Assembly: GCF_042434745.1 (NCBI RefSeq)
Contig: NZ_JBHLSS010000100.1
Strand: one strand, 5' to 3'
Length of the DNA: 64,000 nucleotides
Source: Azotobacter paspali
Lineage (GTDB): Bacteria > Pseudomonadota > Gammaproteobacteria > Pseudomonadales > Pseudomonadaceae
Position 1 is the first letter of the stretch, and each line of letters opens with the position of its first letter. Positions 44,580 through 53,476 of the stretch are shown here, piece after piece. Both the position numbers and the translations under genes were made by a program. The notes under the pieces were generated by a model that saw only the letters and a list, made by a program, of their open reading frames with translations, did not search any database and was not told the DNA's origin.

Positions 44580-44645
44580 GGATACTCCAGAGGAACGATG
44601 CGAATGGGCAGAGCCTATCACAGGCGGATACCCTGGACGGCTCAT

Positions 44646-45542
44646 TCAGCCACGCGGATGATGTCGCGCATGCAGCTCCTGCAGACGCGTCCGAGCAATA
44701 TGGGTATAGATCTGAGTGGTCGACAGGTCACTGTGGCCGAGAAGCATCTGCACCACGCGAAGATCGGCACCGTGATTGAGCAGATGGGTGGCGAAGGCAT
44801 GGCGCAGGGTGTGCGGCGACAGATTCTTGCCGATCCCCGCCATTCGGGCGTGATGCTTGATGCGGTGCCAGAAGGTCTGCCGGGTCATCTGCTCGCCACG
44901 CAGGCTGGGAAAGAGCACGTCGCTCGGCCGCCCGCTCAGCAGCAGCGGCCTGGCCTCGACCAGATAGCGCTCAAGCCAGGCGATGGCCTCCTCGCCCAGA
45001 GGCACCAGGCGCTCCTTGCTGCCCTTGCCGAACACCCGCACCACCCCCTGACGCAGGTTCAACTGCTCCAGGCGTAGGCCGACCAGTTCGCTGACCCGCA
45101 GGCCACAGGCATACAGCACCTCGAGCATGGCCCGATCGCGCAGCCCGAGCGGATCGTCCTCTTCCGGCGCTGCCAGCAGCGCCTCGACATCGGCCTCGGA
45201 AAGGGACTTGGGCAGGGGACGGCCCAATTGCGGCAGATCTACCTGCAGGGTCGGATCGCTGGCGATCACGCCCTCGCGCAGCAGATAGCGGAAGAAGCCT
45301 CGCAGACCGGAAAGAAAACGAGCCGTGGAGCGCGCCTTGTAATCGGCATCGACCCGCCAAGCCAGATGATCAAGGATCAGCTCGCGCCCAACCTCGACCA
45401 GCTCCAGGCCGCGCTCGCACAGCCAGCCGTTGAAAAGTTCGAGATCGCTGCGATAGGCCGCCCGGGTATGCGCCGAAAGGCCCTTTTCCAGCCAGAGGGC
45501 TTCGAGAAAACGCTCGATCTGTGGATGCTCGACGCCAGGCAT
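44646..45542 (-). CDS. xerD: Tyrosine recombinase XerD
   Basis: Site-specific recombinase of 298 aa that resolves chromosome dimers at dif with XerC and FtsK. All six catalytic residues are at E. coli-like positions: R149, K173, H244, R247, H270 and the nucleophile Y279. The N-terminal SAM-like core-binding domain covers about 1-110. Start MPGVEHPQIERFLEALW. Confidence 0.97.
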   Translation of the reverse strand: MPGVEHPQIERFLEALWLEKGLSAHTRAAYRSDLELFNGWLCERGLELVEVGRELILDHLAWRVDADYKARSTARFLSGLRGFFRYLLREGVIASDPTLQVDLPQLGRPLPKSLSEADVEALLAAPEEDDPLGLRDRAMLEVLYACGLRVSELVGLRLEQLNLRQGVVRVFGKGSKERLVPLGEEAIAWLERYLVEARPLLLSGRPSDVLFPSLRGEQMTRQTFWHRIKHHARMAGIGKNLSPHTLRHAFATHLLNHGADLRVVQMLLGHSDLSTTQIYTHIARTRLQELHARHHPRG

Positions 45543-45613
45543 GCCGATCCTTGCCAGAACAGACCGGAAAAAGCCGCCAGGGAGTCCGGGAACTCACATT
45601 GGCGAGCAACCAC

Positions 45614-46045
45614 TCAGGCCACTTCGTCCTTTTCCGGTGAAAAGCCGGGCAGTATAGCCCGTGGTTTCTTGTTTTCGTCGATGGCGACGAAACTGAATAC
45701 GCCGGTGATGGCTTTCTCGCGGGTACCGCAATACATGCCTTCGACGAAGATCTCCACCTCGACCTTGCAACTGGTATTGCCGACCTGCACCACCCGACCG
45801 ATCAGTTCGACGATCGAACCGCCCGGAATCGGATGCCTGAAGTCGACCCGGTCGGAGGAAACCGTAACCGTCGGCAGACGGCAGAAGCGCGTCGCCGTAA
45901 TAAATGAAATCTCGTCCATCCAGCCCAGCGCGGTACCGCCGAACAGGGTGTTGTGGTGGTTGGTGGTGAACGGAAAGACCGCTTTGGTGATGCGGGTTTC
46001 GGACAACGCGATCCGACGCTGGATTTCTTGCTCTCTAGGGGTCAT
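45614..46045 (-). CDS. Acyl-CoA thioesterase, hotdog fold (YciA-like)
   Basis: Protein of 143 aa with one hotdog domain. The motif NHHNTLFGGTALGWMDEISF includes the catalytic-type Asn and Asp of the acyl-CoA thioesterase/BACH group, and FVEGMYCGTREKAITGVFSFVAID follows. It hydrolyses acyl-CoA esters; chain-length preference is not predictable. A single start at 46045. It lies between xerD and rplS. Confidence 0.9.
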   Translation of the reverse strand: MTPREQEIQRRIALSETRITKAVFPFTTNHHNTLFGGTALGWMDEISFITATRFCRLPTVTVSSDRVDFRHPIPGGSIVELIGRVVQVGNTSCKVEVEIFVEGMYCGTREKAITGVFSFVAIDENKKPRAILPGFSPEKDEVA

Positions 46046-46142
46046 GCCACTACTTCCAGATAAAAATAGATGGATGCCACTGGCGGTATTTTGTTGTTGT
46101 ACGCTGCAAGGCAGGAGTTACGCCTGTCGGCGGACATACAAA

Positions 46143-46172
46143 CGAAAAAGCAGCCTTCCGGCTGCTTTTTCG
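46143..46172 (-). terminator. Terminator of the rpsP-rplS operon
   Basis: A 13 bp perfect stem (46143-46155 with 46160-46172) with a 4-base TTCC loop and A/T-rich arms, 17 bases beyond the rplS stop. It works as a terminator in either direction. Confidence 0.9.
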
Positions 46173-46188
46173 AGGGAAAAGCCCTTGA

Positions 46189-46539
46189 TTAGGAAAGCTT
46201 TTCCTTGATGCGTGCCGCTTTGCCGGACAGTTCGCGGAGATAATACAGCTTGGCCTTGCGCACGTCACCGCGGCGCTTGACGGTAATGCTGTCGACCAAC
46301 GGGCTGTAGGTCTGGAAAGTACGCTCGACGCCCACGCCGCTGGAGATCTTGCGCACGGTGAAAGCACTATTCAGGCCGCGGTTGCGCTTGCCGATGACCA
46401 CACCCTCGAAAGCCTGCAGACGCTGGCGCTCGCCCTCCTTCACCTTCACCTGCACGATCACGGTATCGCCCGGGGCGAAAGCCGGAATCTCTTTGCTCAT
46501 CTGCTCGGCTTCGAGCTGCTGAATGATCTTGTTGGTCAT
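46189..46539 (-). CDS. rplS: 50S ribosomal protein L19
   Basis: L19, 116 aa, at the 30S-50S interface. The sequence is highly typical: FAPGDTVIVQVKVKEG, FEGVVIGKRNRGLNSAFTVRKI, and KAKLYYLRELSGKAARIKEK. Last gene of the rpsP-rimM-trmD-rplS operon, with a strong terminator following. Confidence 0.98.
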   Translation of the reverse strand: MTNKIIQQLEAEQMSKEIPAFAPGDTVIVQVKVKEGERQRLQAFEGVVIGKRNRGLNSAFTVRKISSGVGVERTFQTYSPLVDSITVKRRGDVRKAKLYYLRELSGKAARIKEKLS

Positions 46540-46581
46540 CTGAGTGCTCCTGAGACAGGCCCCTGGCCCGCCATCGATACG

Positions 46582-47325
46582 TCAACTATCGTCCCGTTGG
46601 CGAAGATATTCCGCCAACAGCTTTTGCTCTTCTCCAGAAAGCGAGCGGCTATCCAGAAGATCGGCGCGGCGCTCCCAGGTCCTCCCGAGGGATTGCTGCA
46701 GACGCCAGCGCCGGATGTGCTCGTGATTGCCGCTCAGCAGCACCTCAGGAACACGTTTTCCCTCATACACCTCCGGTCGGGTGTAGTGCGGGCAATCGAG
46801 CAGGCCATCGGTGAACGAGTCCTCTTCGGCGGAATCGGCATGCCCCAGCGCACCGGGCAACAACCGGGTAACCGCATCGATCAGCACCATGGCCGGCAAT
46901 TCGCCGCCGGACAGAACATAATCGCCGATCGACCACTCCTCATCCACATGCGCCTCGATGAAGCGCTCGTCGATACCCTCGTAACGGCCGGCGATGAGGA
47001 TCAATGCCTCCTCCCGCGCCAGCTCGAGCACCGCCTGCTGCTTCAGCCGACGGCCCTGCGGCGACAGATAGATCACCTTCGCCCGCCCCCCGATGGCCGT
47101 CTTGGCCGCAAGCAGCGCACGCTCCAGAGGCTGGATCTTCATGACCATGCCCGGACCGCCGCCGAACGGACGATCGTCCACCGTCTGGTGACGATCCTCC
47201 GTGAAACTGCGAGGATTCCAGCAGTTGAGCCTGAGCAATCCCTGTTTGACCGCCCGGCTGGTTATGCCGAAATCGCGGATGGCGGCGAACATCTCCGGGA
47301 AGATGCTGATGACCTCGACCTGCAT
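46582..47325 (-). CDS. trmD: tRNA (guanine37-N1)-methyltransferase TrmD
   Basis: SPOUT methyltransferase that makes m1G37 and prevents frameshifting, 247 aa. Start MQVEVISIFPEMF; the SAM-binding trefoil knot has LSPQGRRLKQ, IAGRYEGIDERFI and SIGDYVLSGGELPA. The ATG at 47325 lies 2 bp after the rimM stop. A longer frame upstream is open but overlaps rimM. Confidence 0.97.
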   Translation of the reverse strand: MQVEVISIFPEMFAAIRDFGITSRAVKQGLLRLNCWNPRSFTEDRHQTVDDRPFGGGPGMVMKIQPLERALLAAKTAIGGRAKVIYLSPQGRRLKQQAVLELAREEALILIAGRYEGIDERFIEAHVDEEWSIGDYVLSGGELPAMVLIDAVTRLLPGALGHADSAEEDSFTDGLLDCPHYTRPEVYEGKRVPEVLLSGNHEHIRRWRLQQSLGRTWERRADLLDSRSLSGEEQKLLAEYLRQRDDS

Positions 47326-47327
47326 GC

Positions 47328-47864
47328 TCAGAAGTCCGCATCCCAGTCCACCCGAATCTCGCCGGCCGCCAGATCCACCCGCAACACGCACTGCTCCGTA
47401 TAGGGCAGGAGGCGCTCCCGGTCGTCCAGGCTACCGGTACAGGGCCTGACCACCAGTACATCGTTGGCACCGGTTTCCAGCAAATGATCGACCTTGCCGA
47501 ACAAGCGACCTTCTTGGTCGACCACCCGCAGGCCTTCGAGCTGATGCCAGTAAAACTCACCTTCGTCCAACCGGGGCAGTTGAGCGATGGGAACGCAGAC
47601 TTCGAAATCCGCCAGGGCGCGCGCCCCGTCGCGATCCTCGATTCCCTTCAGCTTGGCCACCAAGAGCCTGCCCTGCGGGCGCCCTCGAACCAGCTCAATC
47701 TGACGTCGTTCGTCGCCACGCCTGAGCGTCCAGAAACGGTAATCCAGCAGATTGTCGATCGGATCGGTGAAGGAATAGACCTTCACTTCGCCACGGACGC
47801 CATGCACCGAAGTGATTTTGCCGATAACGATCAGCCCATCGACGGATGCAGGCGTCATGTCCAT
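47328..47864 (-). CDS. rimM: 16S rRNA processing protein RimM
   Basis: 30S assembly factor that binds S19 and aids 16S 3' domain maturation, 178 aa. The N-terminal RimM domain (VIGKITSVHGVRGEVKVYSFTDP) and the C-terminal PRC-barrel (YWHQLEGLRVVDQEG, LLPYTEQCVL) are complete. The start is ATG 47864, 7 bp after the rpsP stop, or the ATG two codons later at 47858. Confidence 0.96.
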   Translation of the reverse strand: MDMTPASVDGLIVIGKITSVHGVRGEVKVYSFTDPIDNLLDYRFWTLRRGDERRQIELVRGRPQGRLLVAKLKGIEDRDGARALADFEVCVPIAQLPRLDEGEFYWHQLEGLRVVDQEGRLFGKVDHLLETGANDVLVVRPCTGSLDDRERLLPYTEQCVLRVDLAAGEIRVDWDADF

Positions 47865-47871
47865 GTCGAAG

Positions 47872-48123
47872 TCAGGCGGTCGCCTTGGCTGCTTCCTTGA
47901 GTAGATGAGCGACGCGCTCGGACGGCTGGGCGCCCTGGCCGAGCCAGTAGGTAGCACGCTCCTGGTCCACGGACAGCTTCACTTCGGCGCCCGAGGCGAC
48001 CGGATTGAAGAAACCGATGCGCTCGACAAAACGGCCGTCGCGAGCGTTGCGGCTGTCGGTCACGGTCAGGTGGTAGAAGGGGCGCTTCTTGGAGCCGCCA
48101 CGGGCAAGACGGATGGTTACCAT
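47872..48123 (-). CDS. rpsP: 30S ribosomal protein S16
   Basis: S16, 83 aa, a 30S assembly protein. Start MVTIRLARGGSKKRPFYHL, then DSRNARDGRFVERIGFFNP, typical throughout. First gene of the leftward operon, with a sigma70-like promoter about 75 bases upstream. Confidence 0.98.
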   Translation of the reverse strand: MVTIRLARGGSKKRPFYHLTVTDSRNARDGRFVERIGFFNPVASGAEVKLSVDQERATYWLGQGAQPSERVAHLLKEAAKATA

Positions 48124-48195
48124 GTGAACATTGTTCCTGTAGTCGGTGCTGCAAAACCAGATTGCACACTGGGCTCATGGCCCGAAAGGCCGCAT

Positions 48196-48223
48196 ATTCT
48201 AAAGGTTATGCAGCATTTTGCAA
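48196..48223 (-). promoter_or_regulatory. Candidate promoter of rpsP operon
   Basis: On the minus strand TTGCAA (complement of 48218-48223), 16 bases, TAGAAT (complement of 48196-48201). A leader of about 65 nt would precede rpsP. Confidence 0.5.
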
Positions 48224-48272
48224 ACGGCTTTTCGAGTTCATGCCACCGAGCTCGGCATCGAGCGGGCGGCCG

Positions 48273-49649
48273 CTAGATCTTGGGTAGCCGACCGCCGGGG
48301 AACATGCCACCCATGCCACGCATCATCTTGGTGATGCCCCCCTTGGCGGTGAATTTCTTCATCATCTTCTGCATCTGCTTGTGCTGCTTAATCAAACGGC
48401 CGACATCCTGCACCTGGGTGCCAGAACCGAGAGCGATGCGCCGCTTGCGCGAACCGCTGATGATGTCCGGATCCCGGCGCTCGGCCGGGGTCATGGAGTT
48501 GATGATCGCCTCCATCTGCATCAGTTGCTTTTCCGCCACGCCCTGGGCATTACCCATCTGCGCCAAGTTGACGCCACCGATGGCCGGCAGCTTGTCCATT
48601 AGCCCGCCGAGCCCCCCCATGTTCTTCATCTGCTGCAACTGATCGCGGAAATCCTCAAGGTCGAAGCCCTTGCCCTTCTTCAACTTGCTAGTGAGCTTCT
48701 CCGCCTTCTGGCGGTCGAGCTTGTGCTCGGCCTCCTCGATCAGGCTGAGCACATCGCCCATGCCGAGGATGCGCGAAGCCATGCGATCCGGGTGGAAGGG
48801 CTCCAGGGCATCGCTCTTCTCGCCCATGCCGATGAACTTGATCGGCTTGCCGGTGATGTAGCGGACCGACAAGGCGGCACCGCCACGCGCGTCGCCATCC
48901 ACCTTGGTCAGCACCACGCCGGTCAGCGGCAGAGCATCGCCGAAGGCCTTGGCCGTGTTGGCAGCATCCTGGCCCGTCATCGCATCGACCACGAACAGGG
49001 TCTCGACCGGCTTGGCGGCGGCATGCAGGAGCTTAATCTCCTCCATCATGTCGGCATCGACGTGCAGACGGCCGGCGGTATCCAGCAGCACCACGTCGAT
49101 GAATTTGAGCCGCGCCTCGCGAATCGCCGCCTGGGCTATATCCACGGGTTTCTGAGCGGTATCGGATGGGAAGAAGGTGACGCCGACCTCTTCGGCCAAG
49201 GTTTCCAACTGCTTGATCGCCGCCGGACGGTAGATGTCAGCGGACACCACCAGGACCGACTTCTTGCGGCGCTCCTTGAGAAAGCGCGCGAGCTTACCCA
49301 CGGTGGTGGTCTTGCCCGCCCCCTGCAGGCCAGCCATCAACACCACCGCCGGCGGCGTCGCATTCAGCGACAGATCCTCGTTGGCCGCCCCCATTAGCGT
49401 TTCCAGCTCGACGCGGACGATCTTCACGAAGGCCTGCCCCGGCGTCAGGCTCTTCGAAACCTCGGTGCCGACAGCACGCTCCTTGATCCGATTGACGAAC
49501 TCCTTGACCACCGGCAGCGCGACATCGGCCTCGAGCAGAGCCATACGCACTTCGCGCAGGGTATCCTTGATGTTGTCCTCGGTCAGCTTGGCCTTGCCGG
49601 TGACATGACGAAGGGTCTGGGAAAGGCGATCGGTAAGGTTTTCGAACAT
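48273..49649 (-). CDS. ffh: Signal recognition particle protein Ffh
   Basis: SRP54 GTPase, 458 aa, that targets inner-membrane proteins with 4.5S RNA and FtsY. The N domain (1-90), the G domain with G1 GLQGAGKTTT (107-116), DTAGR and TKVDGDARGG, and the methionine-rich M domain (about 300-450, ending KQMQKMMKKF and MMRGMGGMFPGG) are complete. The ATG at 49649 gives normal length. Divergent from the CcsA-like gene. Confidence 0.98.
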   Translation of the reverse strand: MFENLTDRLSQTLRHVTGKAKLTEDNIKDTLREVRMALLEADVALPVVKEFVNRIKERAVGTEVSKSLTPGQAFVKIVRVELETLMGAANEDLSLNATPPAVVLMAGLQGAGKTTTVGKLARFLKERRKKSVLVVSADIYRPAAIKQLETLAEEVGVTFFPSDTAQKPVDIAQAAIREARLKFIDVVLLDTAGRLHVDADMMEEIKLLHAAAKPVETLFVVDAMTGQDAANTAKAFGDALPLTGVVLTKVDGDARGGAALSVRYITGKPIKFIGMGEKSDALEPFHPDRMASRILGMGDVLSLIEEAEHKLDRQKAEKLTSKLKKGKGFDLEDFRDQLQQMKNMGGLGGLMDKLPAIGGVNLAQMGNAQGVAEKQLMQMEAIINSMTPAERRDPDIISGSRKRRIALGSGTQVQDVGRLIKQHKQMQKMMKKFTAKGGITKMMRGMGGMFPGGRLPKI

Positions 49650-49701
49650 GCACGTTCCTTTCGGGCTCGAGAGCCCAGGGTGGGCTTGCAGCGGGCCGGC
49701 A

Positions 49702-49707
49702 ATTATA
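49702..49707 (-). promoter_or_regulatory. -10 box of ffh
   Basis: A perfect TATAAT on the minus strand, about 53 bases before the ffh ATG. The -35 region (TGTCGG at 17-base spacing) is weak. Confidence 0.45.
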
Positions 49708-49803
49708 TAACGAAGAGCCCAGAGCCGACACCGCGGGCGGTCTTTCGTGAGAAGCCGGTTGTATGCCACACTCGGGGCTTTAGGATCTGCCAGACCCGGA
49801 CTC

Positions 49804-50604
49804 ATGCATCCACTGTTGCCTAGCCTCGCCGCCGCCGGTCTATACGCCTCCGCCACGCTCTACCAAGGCATGCGCCTGACCAGGCACAGCCTGCCGGACA
49901 AGCGCCTACTCCTGCTGCTGGGCATCCTGGCCCTGATCGCCCACGGTATCAGCCTGGCATTGCAACTGCTGGGGTCGAACGGCCTGACCCTGCACTTCTT
50001 CAACGCCTCCAGCCTAATCGCCGCCGCAGTGATCGCCCTGACTCTGCTCGCCAGCCTCTACATGCCGGTGGAGAACCTGTTGTTGCTGCTGCTGCCGCTG
50101 GGTGCGCTCACCGTGCTGCTGGCGCAGTTCATGCCGGTCGGCACCTTGAAGGGAGTCGACGAGGAGCCCGGGATCCTCGCCCATATCCTGCTGTCGGTTC
50201 TCGCTTACGGCATGCTCACCATCGCCATGTTCCAGTCCCTGCTGCTGCTGCTGCAGGACTATCAACTCAAGCACAAGCATCCTTCTGGCCTGGCCCGCAA
50301 CTTCCCGCCCCTGCAGACCATGGAAAGCCTGCTGTTCGGTTTTCTCTGGGCAGGCTGGGGACTGCTCTCGCTATCGCTGCTCTCGGGTTGGCTGTTCCTC
50401 GACGACCTGTTCGCCCAGCACCTGGTGCACAAGACCCTGCTCGCCTGTCTGGCCTGGCTGGTCTTCTCCGCCTTGCTGATCGGCCGCCACCGCCTCGGCT
50501 GGCGCGGGCACACGGCGATCCGCTGGACCCTGAGCGGCTTCTGCCTGCTCATGCTCGCCTACTTCGGCAGCAAATTGGTCCGCGAATTCATCGTGCATGT
50601 TTAG
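49804..50604 (+). CDS. CcsA/YpjD-like cytochrome c assembly family membrane protein
   Basis: Inner-membrane protein of 266 aa with about eight helices of the CcsA/ResC/HemX type, the cytochrome c assembly protein family. Conserved tracts are GILALIAHGISL, HILLSVLAYGMLTIAMFQSLLLL, and FLWAGWGLLSLSLLSGW, with histidines that could meet heme. The family member next to ffh is widespread but its own role is not defined. The ATG at 49804 follows no strong ribosome site. Confidence 0.8.
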   Translation: MHPLLPSLAAAGLYASATLYQGMRLTRHSLPDKRLLLLLGILALIAHGISLALQLLGSNGLTLHFFNASSLIAAAVIALTLLASLYMPVENLLLLLLPLGALTVLLAQFMPVGTLKGVDEEPGILAHILLSVLAYGMLTIAMFQSLLLLLQDYQLKHKHPSGLARNFPPLQTMESLLFGFLWAGWGLLSLSLLSGWLFLDDLFAQHLVHKTLLACLAWLVFSALLIGRHRLGWRGHTAIRWTLSGFCLLMLAYFGSKLVREFIVHV

Positions 50605-50694
50605 GGCCGTCCGACAGAAGGGCAACCCTTGCCGGCAGGCGAGCCGCCGGGACGCACGCCTGGCCCCCATCTCCGAGCACACCCCGGACCGTAC

Positions 50695-51975
50695 ATGGAA
50701 GCCCTGCATCCCGGCTACCTGGTTGGCCTGCTGATCTTTCTGCTGGCATGCTCGGCCTTCTTCTCCAGTGCCGAGACGGGCCTGCTCGGTCTCAACCGCC
50801 ATCGCCTGCGCCAGCATGCCGAGAAAGGGCATCGCGGCGCCAAACGCGCCAAGGCGCTGCTCGAACACCCCGATCGCCTGCTCGGCACCATCCTGATCGG
50901 CAACAACTTCGTCAACATTCTCGCGTCCGCCATCGCCACCGTGCTGGCCACACGCCTGTGGGGCGAGGTCGGTATCGCCATCGCCACCCTCGGCACGACC
51001 CTCGCCCTGTTGATCTTCGGCGAGATCACTCCCAAGACGCTGGCGGCCATTCGACCGGAGCTGATGGCCTACCCCTTCAGCCGGCCGCTGGCGCAGTTGC
51101 AGAAGATCCTGTATCCGCTGGTGATCCTGCTCGGCTGGATCAGCAATGGCCTGCTCCGCCTGGCCGGCATCGCCCCGCAGGACAAAGGCATCGCGAGCCT
51201 GACCAGCGAGGAACTGCGCAGCATGCTCCACGAGTCCGGCGAAACGCTGTCGCCGAACCACCGGGGCATGCTGCTTGGCATCCTCGATCTGGAGAGGGTC
51301 AGCGTCAACGACATCATGATCCCGCGCAACGAGGTCGTCGGCCTCGATCTGGACGAGACGATGGAAGCCATGGTGGAGCTGCTGCGCAGCACCTCGCATA
51401 CGCGCCTGCCGGTGTTCCGTGGAGATATCAACCGGATCGAGGGTGTGGTGCACATGCGCCACATCGCCCACCTGCTCACCAGGAACCGATTGACCAAGGA
51501 AAATCTGCGCGAGGCTTGTCAGAAACCCTACTTCGTCCCGGAAAACACGCCACTGGCCGTCCAGTTGATCCAGTTCCAGCAACAGAAGCGGCGCATCGCC
51601 ATAGTGGTCGACGAATACGGCGACGTGCAGGGTATCGTCACTCTCGAGGACATCCTGGGGGAGATCGTCGGCGAGTTCACCAACCGCGACCACCAATTCG
51701 CTGCGGATATCCGAGCGCAGGAGGACGGCTCCCAGATCATCGACGGCGCCGCCCACGTACGCGAAGTGAACAAGACGCTCGGCTGGCAGTTGCCGAGCGA
51801 CGGCCCGCGCACCCTCAGCGGGCTGATTACCGAGGCCTTGCAAAATATTCCCGATTGCGGAGTCTGCCTGAGCATCGGCCGCTATCGACTGGAGATCCTC
51901 GAGACATCGGGAAATCGGGTGAAGAACGCGCGCGTCTGGACAGCCGATGCACGCCCCTCGCCGACGTACGACTGA
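50695..51975 (+). CDS. HlyC/CorC family (DUF21-CBS) membrane transporter
   Basis: Protein of 426 aa. A DUF21/CNNM transmembrane domain (about 1-185, SAFFSSAETGLLGLNRHRLR) precedes a CBS pair (about 205-330, VSVNDIMIPRNEV) and the CorC_HlyC C-terminal domain (VVDEYGDVQGIVTLEDILGEIVGE, then ADGSQIIDGAAHVREVN-like). Family members are linked to Mg2+/Co2+ or other ion efflux. The ATG at 50695 opens the first membrane helix. Follows the CcsA-like gene by 90 bp. Confidence 0.88.
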   Translation: MEALHPGYLVGLLIFLLACSAFFSSAETGLLGLNRHRLRQHAEKGHRGAKRAKALLEHPDRLLGTILIGNNFVNILASAIATVLATRLWGEVGIAIATLGTTLALLIFGEITPKTLAAIRPELMAYPFSRPLAQLQKILYPLVILLGWISNGLLRLAGIAPQDKGIASLTSEELRSMLHESGETLSPNHRGMLLGILDLERVSVNDIMIPRNEVVGLDLDETMEAMVELLRSTSHTRLPVFRGDINRIEGVVHMRHIAHLLTRNRLTKENLREACQKPYFVPENTPLAVQLIQFQQQKRRIAIVVDEYGDVQGIVTLEDILGEIVGEFTNRDHQFAADIRAQEDGSQIIDGAAHVREVNKTLGWQLPSDGPRTLSGLITEALQNIPDCGVCLSIGRYRLEILETSGNRVKNARVWTADARPSPTYD

Positions 51976-52009
51976 CGAAGGCTTGCCCGGAGAGCAGCCC
52001 CCGCAGGTA

Positions 52010-53191
52010 CTACAACTGCACCTCGACCGCCTGCGCGGCACGCGTTGCCTTCTGCCGCGCGGTTTCAACCGAGACATCCCGCGCCAGGGCCACGCCCATC
52101 CGTCGCTGACCGGCGACCTCCGGCTTGCCGAACAGGCGCAAGGCGGTATCCGGTTCGGCGAGTGCCTGTCCCAGGTTGGCAAAGCCTACTTCGCGGGAGT
52201 GCCCCTCGACCAGAATCACCGCCGAAGCGGCCGGGCCGAACTGGCGGATCGCCGGAATCGGCAGGCCGAGAATGGCTCGCGCATGCAGGGCGAATTCGGA
52301 AAGATCCTGGGAGATCAGTGTCACCAGACCGGTATCGTGGGGACGCGGCGAAACCTCGCTGAACCAGACCTGGTCGCCCTTGACGAACAGCTCTACGCCG
52401 AACAGTCCGCGCCCGCCCAAGGCTTCGGTGACGGTCCTGGCGATGCGCTCGGATTCCGCCTGCGCCGTCGCGCTCATCGCCTGCGGCTGCCAGGACTCCT
52501 GATAGTCGCCCTTCTCCTGGCGATGGCCGATGGGGGCGCAGAAGGTGGTCCCCCCCGCATGACGCACGGTAAGCAGAGTGATTTCATAGTCGAAATCGAT
52601 GAAGCCCTCGACGATCACCCTCCCCTTGCCGGCCCGCCCGCCTTCCTGGGCGTAGTCCCAGGCGGCCTGCAGTTGCTCGGGCCCCTTCAGCAGGCTCTGT
52701 CCCTTGCCGGAGGAACTCATGATCGGCTTGACCACACAGGGAAAGCCGAGCACTTTCGTCGCCGCGCTGTACTCCTCGAAGCTGTCGGCGAAGCGGTAGG
52801 GCGAAGTCGGCAGCCCCAACTCCTCCGCCGCCAGACGGCGGATACCCTCGCGGTTCATGGTCAGGTGAGCGGCACGCGCGCTGGGGATCACAGTGAAGCC
52901 CTGGCTTTCCAACTCGACCAGCGTCGCAGTGGCGATGGCTTCGATTTCCGGCACAATGTAATGCGGCTGCTCCTGCTCGATCAGCGCGCGCAAGGCAGCG
53001 CCATCGAGCATGTTGATCACATGGCTGCGGTGGGCGACCTGCATAGCCGGCGCATCGGCATAGCGATCCACGGCGATCACTTCCACACCGAAGCGCTGCA
53101 GCTCGATCACCACCTCCTTGCCCAGTTCACCTGAGCCACACAGCAATACACGGGTCGCACCCGGCGACAGCGGAGTTCCAATACGGGACAT
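52010..53191 (-). CDS. purT: Formate-dependent GAR transformylase PurT
   Basis: ATP-grasp ligase of 393 aa that makes formylglycinamide ribonucleotide from formate, the folate-independent third step of purine synthesis. Start region MSRIGTPLSPGATRVLLCGSGELGKEV; ATP-binding loop SSSGKGQSL; catalytic FSEVSPRPHDTGLVT. AAGGAAA lies 6 bases before the ATG. purL, the next enzyme of the pathway, is also in the window but on a separate transcript. Confidence 0.96.
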   Translation of the reverse strand: MSRIGTPLSPGATRVLLCGSGELGKEVVIELQRFGVEVIAVDRYADAPAMQVAHRSHVINMLDGAALRALIEQEQPHYIVPEIEAIATATLVELESQGFTVIPSARAAHLTMNREGIRRLAAEELGLPTSPYRFADSFEEYSAATKVLGFPCVVKPIMSSSGKGQSLLKGPEQLQAAWDYAQEGGRAGKGRVIVEGFIDFDYEITLLTVRHAGGTTFCAPIGHRQEKGDYQESWQPQAMSATAQAESERIARTVTEALGGRGLFGVELFVKGDQVWFSEVSPRPHDTGLVTLISQDLSEFALHARAILGLPIPAIRQFGPAASAVILVEGHSREVGFANLGQALAEPDTALRLFGKPEVAGQRRMGVALARDVSVETARQKATRAAQAVEVQL

Positions 53192-53250
53192 GGGATTTCC
53201 TTCAACATGCGTACGTCCCGTCCACAGCGGTGGACGGTAACGGACGCAAC

Positions 53251-53472
53251 CTATGAGAACAGGCCCTCGACGCGGGCCTGCTCGGCGCACAATGCCATCA
53301 ACCGGCGCTGTTCGGAATTGTCCGATCGTCGCCAGCAGCCGATTTCGTTTGGCACACGCCGACACATGGGACAGACACCGGCATCCGGAACGGCAGGATG
53401 GATCTTCCTTCGGCCCTCCGCCACGGACCAAACTCCGCCACTCGCATACGAGCAGCCGACGACAATCGCCAT
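53251..53472 (-). pseudogene. DUF1289-like remnant or short gene
   Basis: ORF of 73 codons between nudL-type and purT genes. The C-terminal half (GVCPMCRRVPNEIGCWRRSD, then QRRLMALC) matches the DUF1289 pattern with its C-x2-C, EI-x-W and R-rich features. The N-terminal half lacks the usual first cysteine pair and resembles nothing. In Pseudomonas, as I recall, a gamma-carbonic anhydrase gene lies between the Nudix gene and DUF1289; it is absent here and this ORF starts 4 bp after the Nudix stop, so a deletion may have removed it with the DUF1289 N terminus. Confidence 0.4.
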
Positions 53473-53476
53473 ATCT

